Positions 56,787-64,000 of a stretch of DNA of 64,000 bases are shown here, piece after piece. Below the pieces are notes generated by a model, which was not told the DNA's origin, did not search any database, and saw only the letters and a list, made by a program, of their open reading frames with translations. A program made the translations under genes and the position numbers. The number at the start of each line of letters is the position of its first letter. Within the stretch, counting starts at the first letter, position 1. The stretch comes from an uncultured Sinobacteraceae bacterium (GTDB taxonomy: Bacteria; Pseudomonadota; Gammaproteobacteria; Nevskiales; Nevskiaceae): assembly GCA_903822975.1 (NCBI GenBank), contig CAIJRD010000012.1, forward strand, positions 496,001 to 560,000. Reading direction: 5' to 3'.

Positions 56787-59489
56787 CTACAGCGCCAGAA
56801 GATTCAGTGCGCGTGCACGCGCCAGCGCCGCCGATCGGCTGGAGACGCCGAGCTTGCTGTAGAGGTTGTAGAGATGCCATTTGACCGTCGCCAGCGACAG
56901 GGACAGCCGATCCGCCAACTGCTGGTTCGACAGCCCTGCTTCCACCAGCCGCAACAGCTCCAGTTCGCGCGCGGTCGGCGTTTCCGAAAGTGCGGGCGCG
57001 GCATCCATCTGGTCGAGCTGATTCAGCAGCGCACCGCTGCCGATCGGCAAACCGCGACAGACGTCCGCGAAAAAGCGCCGCTCGATCTCCTCCGGGAAAT
57101 TCCAGTCTTTCGGCCGCGTTTCGTTGGCCACACCCGCGACCAGTTCGGCACGATCACGAAACGGGCGCAGGTAATGCCGCTTGGCCGCGAGGCTCACTGC
57201 GCGGGCCAGGTGGCGCGCGGCCGGTGCCGGATTGTGCGAGCGCAAAGCAATCGCAACCTCATCGAGTGCCAGTTCCACCTGGCGCGCACCGCGGCCGCGC
57301 TCGCGCGCATGCTGCTGCTCTTCGGCGATCAGCAGGGCCGCCGGCTTCAGGCGACCCGCGGCGATGTGCAGTTCGATCGCCACGGCCGCACGCAACTCGG
57401 CGATCGCAGCGCCGGCTTCATCCGGCAGGTGCGCGCAGGCGCTGCCCAGGCGAATCTGCGCGGCCTCCACTTGCGCTTCCTCGACGCGACCGAGCCGCAG
57501 CAGGCGTCGCACCAGGAAGCAGGAAAACATCAGCGACAGACGCGGCGGATATGCCGCTGCTATTTCGCGCAGATACGCAATCGATAGCACGCCGTCGTCT
57601 TGACCGGTCCACAACTTCAGTGCGGCGTCGAGTCCGAACGCGGCGCTGTCGACGATGCCGTGATGCTGCGCGCGCCGCAGGCCGAATCCGAGTAGCTCAA
57701 GGGCGTCCTCGCGCCCCATCTCCACCGCGCTCTTGGCGGCCAAAAGCGCGATCGTGCCGCCGATGCCGGTGCCGTCGCCCATGCTCTTGCGTGCGCGCTG
57801 CAACGCGGATTGCAGCTCTTCATGCGCGCTGACGAACTCGCCCTTGTGCAGTCGGATCATCGCGTCGATCAGCACGACCCAGCCGAGGCCGTAGTCGCTG
57901 TCGGTCTGCGCGATCGACGACTGCGCCAGTCGCGCGGTCTGGTGCGCCTCGACGAAATCAAACGAGCCGGCGTTGTAGATCGTCGCCGCACAGGCGACCG
58001 TTGCGACATCGAAGGGATGGTCGTCGACCGCGCCCGGCAACCAGGCCATCGCGTTGCGGTGCGCGTCCGCCAGATGGTCGGTGTAGACATCGATTGCCAG
58101 ACCGATCACCTGCAAGCGTCTGCGGAACGCCAGTGCGGCCGCCGGTGAAAGCTCCGCATCGCCATCGCGCTGCACGCGCGTGCCGAGCAGCTTCAATTGC
58201 ACACGCGCGTATTCATAGCGGCGCTGGAACACCAACGCCCAGACGTACCAGAAATCGGTTTCCCAGCCGCCGCGATTGCCGGCCGCATGCAGGCGCTCGA
58301 CCCATTGGATGTACTGATGCAAATCGCCGCGATCGCGCACGAACATCGCGGCGACGCGTTCGAGGATCGCCGCCGCCAGCGAGGTCGACTCGGCCGACAG
58401 CGCATAGTCGATCGCGTCCTGCCAATAGCCGCCGTGCTCGCACCATTCGGCGGCGCGCGCGAGAATTTCGCGGCGCCGCGCCGGTTCGATCTGACGGTCG
58501 CCTTCGTCCAGCAGAAACTCGCGGAACAGGCCGTGCAAGCGGTACCAGCTGCGATTGCGGTCGAGCGGCAACACAAACAGATTGCGCTGCAGCAGCTGAC
58601 GGATGAAATCGGCGGCGCGCGGATCGCCGATCGCCTCGCGACACAGGTTGACGCCGAAGGTGCGCAGCAGCGCGATCTCCAGCAGGAAGGTACGGAAGTC
58701 GGGATCGAAGTTCTGCAGCAGCTGCCGGTTCAGCAGTGCGAGGTCTTCGTCGGCACCGGAGAACTGCGCCAGCGCCGATTGTGGCTGTGGCGAACTCGAC
58801 AGCACGATCTGCAGCAGCCGCAGCGCCGCGGCCCATCCCTCTGTCTGCGCCTGGATCGCATCGAGTGCATTGCCATCGAGACGCGCGCACAGCTCCGCCG
58901 TCAACAGCTCGCGCACTTCTTCGGTTTGGAACCCAAGCTCGGCGATACCCACGGTTTGCAGCCGCGCTTCGAGCTTCGCGCGCGACTGGTCGAACGGCAG
59001 CGCGTCGGTACTCGAAAGTACCAGCCACAGTGCGGCCGGCGTGCGGAACAGCAAGGCATCGAGCAGACGGCGCAAGCGCGGATCGGTGCAATAGCCGAGG
59101 TTGTCGATGAACAGCACGGTCGGATCGCGCACCTGTGCGAGCGAGGCCAGCAGATTGGTGATGCGCTCCTCGACCGGCTCGTCGCCCTGGTGCAGCGCCG
59201 CGCGCGGATCGACTTCGGGCCGCAGGCTCTGCAGCGCGTCTTCGAGTTGCTGCAACACGCGCTCGATGCCGCTGTCGCGGTCGTCCAGCGCCATCCAGTA
59301 GCAGCTGGCGCCGGCCTGTCGATAGTGGCGATACAGCGCCGACATCAGCACCGTTTTGCCGTAGCCGGTGGGTGCGGTGATCGCGACCAGTTTGACCGGC
59401 GGTCGATCGTTCACCGATAGCTGACGGTAAATGCGCGTGCGCACCGGCGTGAATGGGAAGAACGGCGGCTCCGGACTGCTGACGGTCAT
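56787..59489 (-). CDS. MalT/AlkS-type LuxR regulator
   Basis: 900 residues from ATG 59489. An N-terminal NACHT/AAA-like ATPase with Walker A APTGYGKT (39-46) and the Walker B region VLFIDNLGYC is followed by a long TPR-like sensor domain and a C-terminal LuxR HTH (about 835-895, TARELELLRLVEAGLSNQQLADRLSLSLATVKWHLYNLYSKLG). Size and layout match AlkS, the activator of alkane hydroxylase genes. It lies 107 bp upstream of the XylM-like gene on the same strand, so control of that operon and autoregulation are likely (inference). Confidence 0.88.
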   Translation of the reverse strand: MTVSSPEPPFFPFTPVRTRIYRQLSVNDRPPVKLVAITAPTGYGKTVLMSALYRHYRQAGASCYWMALDDRDSGIERVLQQLEDALQSLRPEVDPRAALHQGDEPVEERITNLLASLAQVRDPTVLFIDNLGYCTDPRLRRLLDALLFRTPAALWLVLSSTDALPFDQSRAKLEARLQTVGIAELGFQTEEVRELLTAELCARLDGNALDAIQAQTEGWAAALRLLQIVLSSSPQPQSALAQFSGADEDLALLNRQLLQNFDPDFRTFLLEIALLRTFGVNLCREAIGDPRAADFIRQLLQRNLFVLPLDRNRSWYRLHGLFREFLLDEGDRQIEPARRREILARAAEWCEHGGYWQDAIDYALSAESTSLAAAILERVAAMFVRDRGDLHQYIQWVERLHAAGNRGGWETDFWYVWALVFQRRYEYARVQLKLLGTRVQRDGDAELSPAAALAFRRRLQVIGLAIDVYTDHLADAHRNAMAWLPGAVDDHPFDVATVACAATIYNAGSFDFVEAHQTARLAQSSIAQTDSDYGLGWVVLIDAMIRLHKGEFVSAHEELQSALQRARKSMGDGTGIGGTIALLAAKSAVEMGREDALELLGFGLRRAQHHGIVDSAAFGLDAALKLWTGQDDGVLSIAYLREIAAAYPPRLSLMFSCFLVRRLLRLGRVEEAQVEAAQIRLGSACAHLPDEAGAAIAELRAAVAIELHIAAGRLKPAALLIAEEQQHARERGRGARQVELALDEVAIALRSHNPAPAARHLARAVSLAAKRHYLRPFRDRAELVAGVANETRPKDWNFPEEIERRFFADVCRGLPIGSGALLNQLDQMDAAPALSETPTARELELLRLVEAGLSNQQLADRLSLSLATVKWHLYNLYSKLGVSSRSAALARARALNLLAL

Positions 59490-59784
59490 CGGTCGAACCT
59501 GCGCTCGAATCGCGCGACGATGCAGTCATCGATGCCGATGCTCACGCCTGCGCATGACGCGCGGCCGGCCGCGATGCCGATGCCGATGCCGCTATGGCAA
59601 TTGGGACTGGTACTGGTGCTTACCGTACGCACGGCCACTCGCTAACTTTTGTATTGGGGCGCGCAGCGTGCCGCGTATTACTGTGATCCACAACCCGCCG
59701 CGGCGCCTGCCGGTTTCGCGTGCGCGCGACAGGGGCATTTGCGCGGCCCGAGACACAAACGCCCAAGCACGGTCTGGATTGCCA
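59490..59784. other. Divergent promoter region between regulator and acyl-CoA dehydrogenase
   Basis: 295 bp. It holds short GATGCC repeats near 59528-59593 and no gene. It probably carries both divergent promoters; no operator is recognised. Confidence 0.5.
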
Positions 59785-61005
59785 ATGGATCTTCACCGCC
59801 GTCACGCGGACACGCTGTTCAACGACATCTTTCTGCCGGCCGAAACGCTGCAGATCCGCCGTGAGGTGCGACAGTTCGCAGACGACGTCGTGCGGCCGGT
59901 TGCCCGGCAGCTCAACACCACGCCGGAATCGCGCGACAGCTTTCCGCATGCGCTGTTCAAGGCCATGGCTGCCGCCGGTCTCTACCGCATTCCGTTTGGC
60001 GCCGACGTCGGCGGGCGTGGCCTCGAATTCCCGACCTTGGCAACCGTGACCCTGCTCGAAGAACTGGCCTACTACGCGCCGAGCCTGGCGTCCGCGCTGT
60101 TCGACGGCCAGGCCATCCTGGTAGGCCAGACGCTGAACCGAGCCGGCGATTTCCTGCGGAAGAAGTACCTGCCGCAGCTGGTGCGCGGCGAATTCATCGG
60201 CAGCTTTGCCACCAGCGAGCCGGAGGCCAGCACCGACCTGTCGCCGCACAACATGCAAACCGTTGCGACAAAGACCGAAGGTGGTTGGCTGATCAGCGGC
60301 ACCAAGCGCTGGATCACCAACTCGGTGGCGGCCGACTACATCGCGGTGCTGTGCCGCACCGGTGAGCGCCAGACGTTTCTGTTCGCGGACATGAAGGCAC
60401 CCGGCATCCAGGTGTCCGATCCGGATCGCAAGATGGGCAACTACGCGCAGCTCACGGCGGACGTTCGTTTCGATCGCGTGTTCGTTGCCGACGATCACGT
60501 CATCGGCACCGAGAACGGCGGCCTGCGCGCAGCGCTCGGCGCCTTGATGCTCGGACGCATGGGCATCGGTGCGATCGGTGTGGCAATGGCGCAGGCGGCG
60601 TTCGATTTCTCGGCCGGCTACATGTCGCGGCGCAAGGTGTTCGGTCGGCCGATCGCGGCGTTCCAGCACTGGCAGTTCCGCTTCGCCGATCACGCTACGG
60701 CGATCGAACTGGCGCGCAATCTGTATCAGAAGGCCGCGCTGATCTACGACAAGACCGGCAATGCCGAAACCGAAGCGGCGATGGCCAAGGTGGTCGGCTC
60801 CGAGCTGGCGGTGAATGTCGCCCGCGATGCGATCCAGGCCTGCGGCGCCTACGGCTTCGTGCAGTCGCTCGGCGGCAGCGGCGAACAGTTTCCGTTGGAG
60901 TCGATCTACCGCGATGCGAAGATCGGCGAGATCTACGAAGGCGCCAACGAGGTGCAACGTTGGGTGGTGGCGCGCAATATATTCGGGCGGGATATCACTG
61001 GTTGA
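59785..61005 (+). CDS. Acyl-CoA dehydrogenase
   Basis: 406 residues from ATG 59785 (weak ribosome site; upstream codons are not family-like). Landmarks are the IGSFATSEPEASTD FAD-binding signature, ISGTKRWITNSVAADYIAVLCRT, KMGNYAQLTADVRFDRVFVADDHVIG, a C-terminal helix with EAAMAKVVGSELAVNVARDAIQACGAYGF, and IGEIYEGANEVQRWVVAR with the usual catalytic-glutamate region. It introduces the alpha-beta double bond in an acyl-CoA. It is followed 45 bp later by an acyl-CoA ligase. Confidence 0.92.
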   Translation: MDLHRRHADTLFNDIFLPAETLQIRREVRQFADDVVRPVARQLNTTPESRDSFPHALFKAMAAAGLYRIPFGADVGGRGLEFPTLATVTLLEELAYYAPSLASALFDGQAILVGQTLNRAGDFLRKKYLPQLVRGEFIGSFATSEPEASTDLSPHNMQTVATKTEGGWLISGTKRWITNSVAADYIAVLCRTGERQTFLFADMKAPGIQVSDPDRKMGNYAQLTADVRFDRVFVADDHVIGTENGGLRAALGALMLGRMGIGAIGVAMAQAAFDFSAGYMSRRKVFGRPIAAFQHWQFRFADHATAIELARNLYQKAALIYDKTGNAETEAAMAKVVGSELAVNVARDAIQACGAYGFVQSLGGSGEQFPLESIYRDAKIGEIYEGANEVQRWVVARNIFGRDITG

Positions 61006-61050
61006 AGTTCGCGCCACTGACGCGAACCACCGTTTCTTGAGGAGTTCAGC

Positions 61051-62607
61051 ATGCAATTCACGTTGAGCCTGCATCGCGCAGCGCGCCTGCGGCCCAAGGC
61101 ACTGGCCTGCGTTTGCGGAAACCGCCGCCTGACGCATCGACAACTGCGCGATCGCGTCGCGCGACTCGCGGCTGCGATGAGTGCCATCGGCCTGCGCAGC
61201 GGCGACCGCATTGCAATGCTGGGGCTGAATTCCGATCACTACCTCGAGTACTACCTCGCGGTGCCCTGGATCGGCGGCGTGGTCAACCCGGTGAACTTCC
61301 GCTGGAGTCTCGACGAGATCGTCTACTCGCTGAACGACTCGGCCTCCGTCGCGCTGTTTATCGATTCCAATTTCGTCGTGCACGCCGACACGCTGCGTGC
61401 GCGCTGCCCGCAGTTGCGCGTGCTGATTTATTGCGGCGACGACGTATGCCCCGACGGACTGCTCGACCTCGAAGCCCTGATCGCCGCACATGCGCCGATC
61501 GACGATCTCGCCGCCAACGGCGATGCGCTGTACGGCGTGTTCTATACCGGCGGCACGACCGGCCGTTCCAAGGGCGTACTGCTGTCGCATGCGAACCTGG
61601 GTGGATCGGCGCTGGCGATGCTGGGCGAAGGCCTGTTTCGCGAGGGCTGCAGTGGCCTGCATACCGCGCCGATGTTTCATCTCGCCGGCATGATGCAGAC
61701 CGCCTGCCTGTTGCTGCGCGGCGGCACGCACGTGATGTTGCCCGCCTTCAAACCCGACGCGGTGCTGGGACTGGTTGCAGCCGAACGCATCACCGATCTG
61801 CTGCTGGTGCCGGCGATGCTGCAGGCGGTGATCGATGCGCCGCGCTTTGCCGAGTTCGACACCAGCAGCGTGCGCAACTTGCTGTACGGCGCGGCGCCCG
61901 CCTCCGAAGCGCTGCTCGATCGCGCGATGCAGGCGTTGCCGAACACCGATTTCTATCAGGTCTACGGCATGACGGAACTGTCGGCGACGATCAGCGTGCT
62001 GCGTCCGGAAGTGCATCGCGCGCAAGACCGATCCGCCGGACGCCTGCGTTCGGCCGGTCGCGGATTCATCCATCTCGATCTGCGCGTGGTCGATGCGCAG
62101 GAACGCGAATGTCCGCGCGGCACGATCGGCGAGATCGTCGTGCGCGGACCCAATGTGATGCAGGGGTATCTGAACCAGCCGGAGGCCACCGCGTCGGCAG
62201 TGCGCGACGGCTGGCTGCACAGCGGCGATTTGGGTTACATGGATGAAGACGGCTATCTGTTCGTGGTCGACCGGCTGAAGGACATGATCGTGTCCGGCGG
62301 CGAAAACGTTTACAGCGCCGAAGTGGAAAACGCGATCGCGCAGCATCCGGCGGTGGCCGCCTGTGCGGTGATCGGCATTCCGAGCGAGGAATGGGGCGAG
62401 TCCGTGCATGCCGCGATCGTTCTGCGCGCGGGTTCGAGTCTCACCGAAGCGTCGCTGGCCGCGCACTGTCGCCGACTGATCGCCGGCTACAAATGTCCGC
62501 GCAGCATCGAGCTGCGCGACAGCCTGCCGCTGACCGGCGCCGGCAAAGTGTTGAAACTGGAACTGCGCGCACCGTTCTGGAAGCACCGCTCGCGAGCAGT
62601 GAATTGA
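61051..62607 (+). CDS. Acyl-CoA synthetase (AMP-binding)
   Basis: 518 residues from ATG 61051, with GAGGAG 8 nt upstream. The AMP-binding P-loop is YTGGTTGRSKG (165-175), with the YGMTELSA adenylate motif, GWLHSGDLGYMDEDGYLFVVDRLKDMIVSGGENVYSAEVE (hinge and A8 motif) and the C-terminal catalytic lysine in LPLTGAGKVLK. It activates a carboxylic acid with ATP and CoA. With the dehydrogenase upstream it forms a beta-oxidation start module. Confidence 0.93.
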   Translation: MQFTLSLHRAARLRPKALACVCGNRRLTHRQLRDRVARLAAAMSAIGLRSGDRIAMLGLNSDHYLEYYLAVPWIGGVVNPVNFRWSLDEIVYSLNDSASVALFIDSNFVVHADTLRARCPQLRVLIYCGDDVCPDGLLDLEALIAAHAPIDDLAANGDALYGVFYTGGTTGRSKGVLLSHANLGGSALAMLGEGLFREGCSGLHTAPMFHLAGMMQTACLLLRGGTHVMLPAFKPDAVLGLVAAERITDLLLVPAMLQAVIDAPRFAEFDTSSVRNLLYGAAPASEALLDRAMQALPNTDFYQVYGMTELSATISVLRPEVHRAQDRSAGRLRSAGRGFIHLDLRVVDAQERECPRGTIGEIVVRGPNVMQGYLNQPEATASAVRDGWLHSGDLGYMDEDGYLFVVDRLKDMIVSGGENVYSAEVENAIAQHPAVAACAVIGIPSEEWGESVHAAIVLRAGSSLTEASLAAHCRRLIAGYKCPRSIELRDSLPLTGAGKVLKLELRAPFWKHRSRAVN

Positions 62608-62675
62608 GCGAATGCTGAGGAGTCGCGACGGCATCCGTATTTCGATCCGAATCCGCATCCGTACCTAGGGCGAAC

Positions 62676-63104
62676 TCAGTCGTCCGTCGCGCGCTGCTGC
62701 ATGCGCGCCACCACCGCGATCGCGCGTCGCAGATCGCTCGCATCGTTCTGCAATTGCTGATCCGCACCCGAGCCGATCGCCAGATCCGCTTCGAACGCGG
62801 CTTCGCTGGTTTCATCCAGCGCGCGCCAGAGCTGCACATGCAAGTGTTCGAGTTCGATTGCGTTCATGCAGCCTTCGCCGCGCGGCGCGCAGGACACGAA
62901 GCGCAGGATCGCCATCGCCGGCGACTCCCCATGCGTGCCGACCACCGCGCACGCCGGACGTTCGCCGAGCTTGCCGCCCGGCGGTGGCGGCGCGGTCACG
63001 TGCCCGACGCGCTTGCCGCCCGGCGGTGGCGGCGTATTCACGCGACCTGGTTCTGCGGCCGTTGGCAGGTTGCGGCGTCGGTGCGATCCGTTCGGCGCGT
63101 TCAT
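62676..63104 (-). CDS. Small protein with proline-rich repeats, start uncertain
   Basis: 142 residues if the ATG at 63104, overlapping the hydratase stop as ATGA, is used; a shorter form starts at 62867 (63 residues, with GAAGG 6 nt upstream). The long form has two in-frame repeats (PPPPGGKR and PPPPGGKL) encoded by a 24-bp direct repeat, and a CAPRGEGC pair. The C-terminal helical part ([31 protein letters not shown]) is the best-looking segment. No family is recognised. Confidence 0.45.
   Translation of the reverse strand: MNAPNGSHRRRNLPTAAEPGRVNTPPPPGGKRVGHVTAPPPPGGKLGERPACAVVGTHGESPAMAILRFVSCAPRGEGCMNAIELEHLHVQLWRALDETSEAAFEADLAIGSGADQQLQNDASDLRRAIAVVARMQQRATDD
62969..63034. repeat. 24-bp direct repeat, two copies 18 bp apart
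   Basis: The GC-rich unit GCTTGCCGCCCGGCGGTGGC continues GGCG and occurs at 62969-62992 and 63011-63034. Copy spacing keeps the reading frame of the minus-strand ORF. Confidence 0.85.
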
Positions 63105-63895
63105 GCGTCACCAAATGCGGCGCGCACCGAGCCGAGCCCGGCGATCCGCGTTTCGAATACGTCACCGGGACGCGCGGCGACCATCGGACCCAAGGCACCC
63201 GACAACACGATATCGCCGGCCAGCAGCGGACGCCCCATCCGAACCATCCTGCGCGCCAGCCACAACGCGGCGTTGAGCGGATGCCCGAGGCAGGCCGCGC
63301 CGCTGCCGCTGGATACTTCCACATCGTTCTGCGTCATCGTCATAGCACAAGCTCGCAGGTCCAAACCGTCCAGCTTGAAGGGTGTATTGCCGAGCACGAA
63401 CAAGCCGCTCGACGCGTTGTCGGCCACGGTATCGACCAGACGAATATCCCAATTGCTGATGCGGCTGCCGACCACTTCGATCGCCGCCACCGCAAAGCCG
63501 ATCGCGCGCATCAGGTCGGCAACGGTCGGCTGCTCGATCGTTAAATCGCGATCGAGTACGAAGGCGACCTCGGCTTCGGCTTTCGCCTGCAGCACACGCG
63601 GCAGCGCAATTGGTTCGCCGTCGACGACTGCCATGTCGGAGAACAGCATGCCGAAGTCGGGCTGATCGACACCGAGCTGACGCTGCACCGCAACCGAAGT
63701 CAGCCCGATCTTGCGACCTACCAGACGACGCCCCTCGGCGAGCCAGCGTGCAGTGTTGAGTTCTTGCACACGGTAGGCGGCGTCGAGATCGGTCGGCGCG
63801 ATCAGTTCGCGCACCGGCGCACAGGGCGTGCCGCTGGCGTAAGCCGCGCGCAAGCGTGCGGCGGCTTCGGCGACAACGGCGTCGGCGGTCGGCAT
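63101..63895 (-). CDS. 2-hydroxypenta-2,4-dienoate hydratase family enzyme (MhpD/XylJ/TesE-like)
   Basis: 264 residues from Met 63895, the normal size of the family. The frame stays open to an ATG at 63997, which would add 34 Ala/Pro/Ser-rich residues encoded by repeats; that extension is not typical. Motifs are [64 protein letters not shown] and [22 protein letters not shown]. Such enzymes hydrate 2-hydroxydienoates from meta-cleavage pathways to 4-hydroxy-2-oxoacids; related decarboxylases are nearly identical in sequence, so both remain possible. Confidence 0.85.
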   Translation of the reverse strand: MPTADAVVAEAAARLRAAYASGTPCAPVRELIAPTDLDAAYRVQELNTARWLAEGRRLVGRKIGLTSVAVQRQLGVDQPDFGMLFSDMAVVDGEPIALPRVLQAKAEAEVAFVLDRDLTIEQPTVADLMRAIGFAVAAIEVVGSRISNWDIRLVDTVADNASSGLFVLGNTPFKLDGLDLRACAMTMTQNDVEVSSGSGAACLGHPLNAALWLARRMVRMGRPLLAGDIVLSGALGPMVAARPGDVFETRIAGLGSVRAAFGDA

Positions 63896-64000
63896 CCCGG
63901 TCACGGGCGCGGGCACGGGCGCGGGCACGGATGCAGGCGAAGCCGCAGACGCAGACGCAGCCGGTCCACGCGCCGCGATCGGGCTCGCCGCGGTCATGCC

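Noticed and set aside
59620-62658. A 1012-codon open frame on the minus strand
   Set aside because: It lies antisense to the acyl-CoA dehydrogenase and ligase genes, which match known families over their full length. Its product has no family features; GC-rich third positions create such frames.

Overview
The window reads as a GC-rich gammaproteobacterial chromosome segment. An environmental, hydrocarbon- or terpenoid-using lineage such as Nevskiales/Solimonadaceae would fit, but this is inferred from gene content only. There are no rRNA, tRNA, phage, IS or CRISPR elements. Almost all space is coding, and many intergenic gaps carry short tandem repeats.

Positions 1-25,800 form a micro-oxic/anaerobic respiration island. 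At the left edge is the start of a nitrate-binding NasS/NrtA-like protein, facing a leader-like region with a strong terminator. Then come BON and CHAD proteins divergent from a K+-channel-like protein, a FixJ-FixL two-component system whose sensor keeps the heme-PAS ligand residues, two tandem-UspA proteins, a YjdF-like membrane protein, a nitroreductase, a DksA/TraR-type protein, a SafE-like protein, the full ccoNOQP-ccoG-ccoI-ccoS cbb3 oxidase operon, a fatty-acid desaturase, a PAS/degenerate-GGDEF protein, OmpW and a membrane-anchored c-type cytochrome. Ten FNR/ANR-type palindromes (consensus TTGAT-N4-ATCAA) sit in the promoters here, several centred 59-67 bp from a start codon. This suggests one FNR/ANR regulon, with FixLJ as a second oxygen input.

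Positions 25,700-27,120 hold an FkbM methyltransferase gene flanked by two copies of the cytochrome gene's 3' end, evidence of a local duplication or insertion. An HtrA/Deg protease and a secreted alpha/beta hydrolase follow. Positions 30,500-34,100 carry a GST, a DUF7064/7065-type protein, a small helical protein and an APH-fold kinase. Positions 34,500-36,600 encode a SUMF1-fold protein without the catalytic cysteines and a TonB/TolA-like protein.

Positions 36,860-45,470 are one leftward operon (two DUF1329 paralogues, a YCF48/HCF136-like beta-propeller, a DUF1302 outer-membrane protein and an MMPL/RND exporter), probably an envelope transport machine for hydrophobic compounds. Positions 46,360-50,900 run rightward: a small secreted protein, a periplasmic protein, a lipoprotein, then an ECF sigma factor with an RskA-like anti-sigma factor.

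Positions 51,100-64,000 look catabolic: a hotdog thioesterase, a tyrosine phosphatase, an enoyl-CoA hydratase, a XylM/XylA-like membrane hydroxylase and its ferredoxin-reductase, an AlkS/MalT-like regulator, an acyl-CoA dehydrogenase with an acyl-CoA ligase, and a 2-hydroxypentadienoate-hydratase-like enzyme. Together these suggest terminal methyl hydroxylation followed by CoA-dependent and/or meta-cleavage-type degradation. The substrate cannot be read from the sequence.
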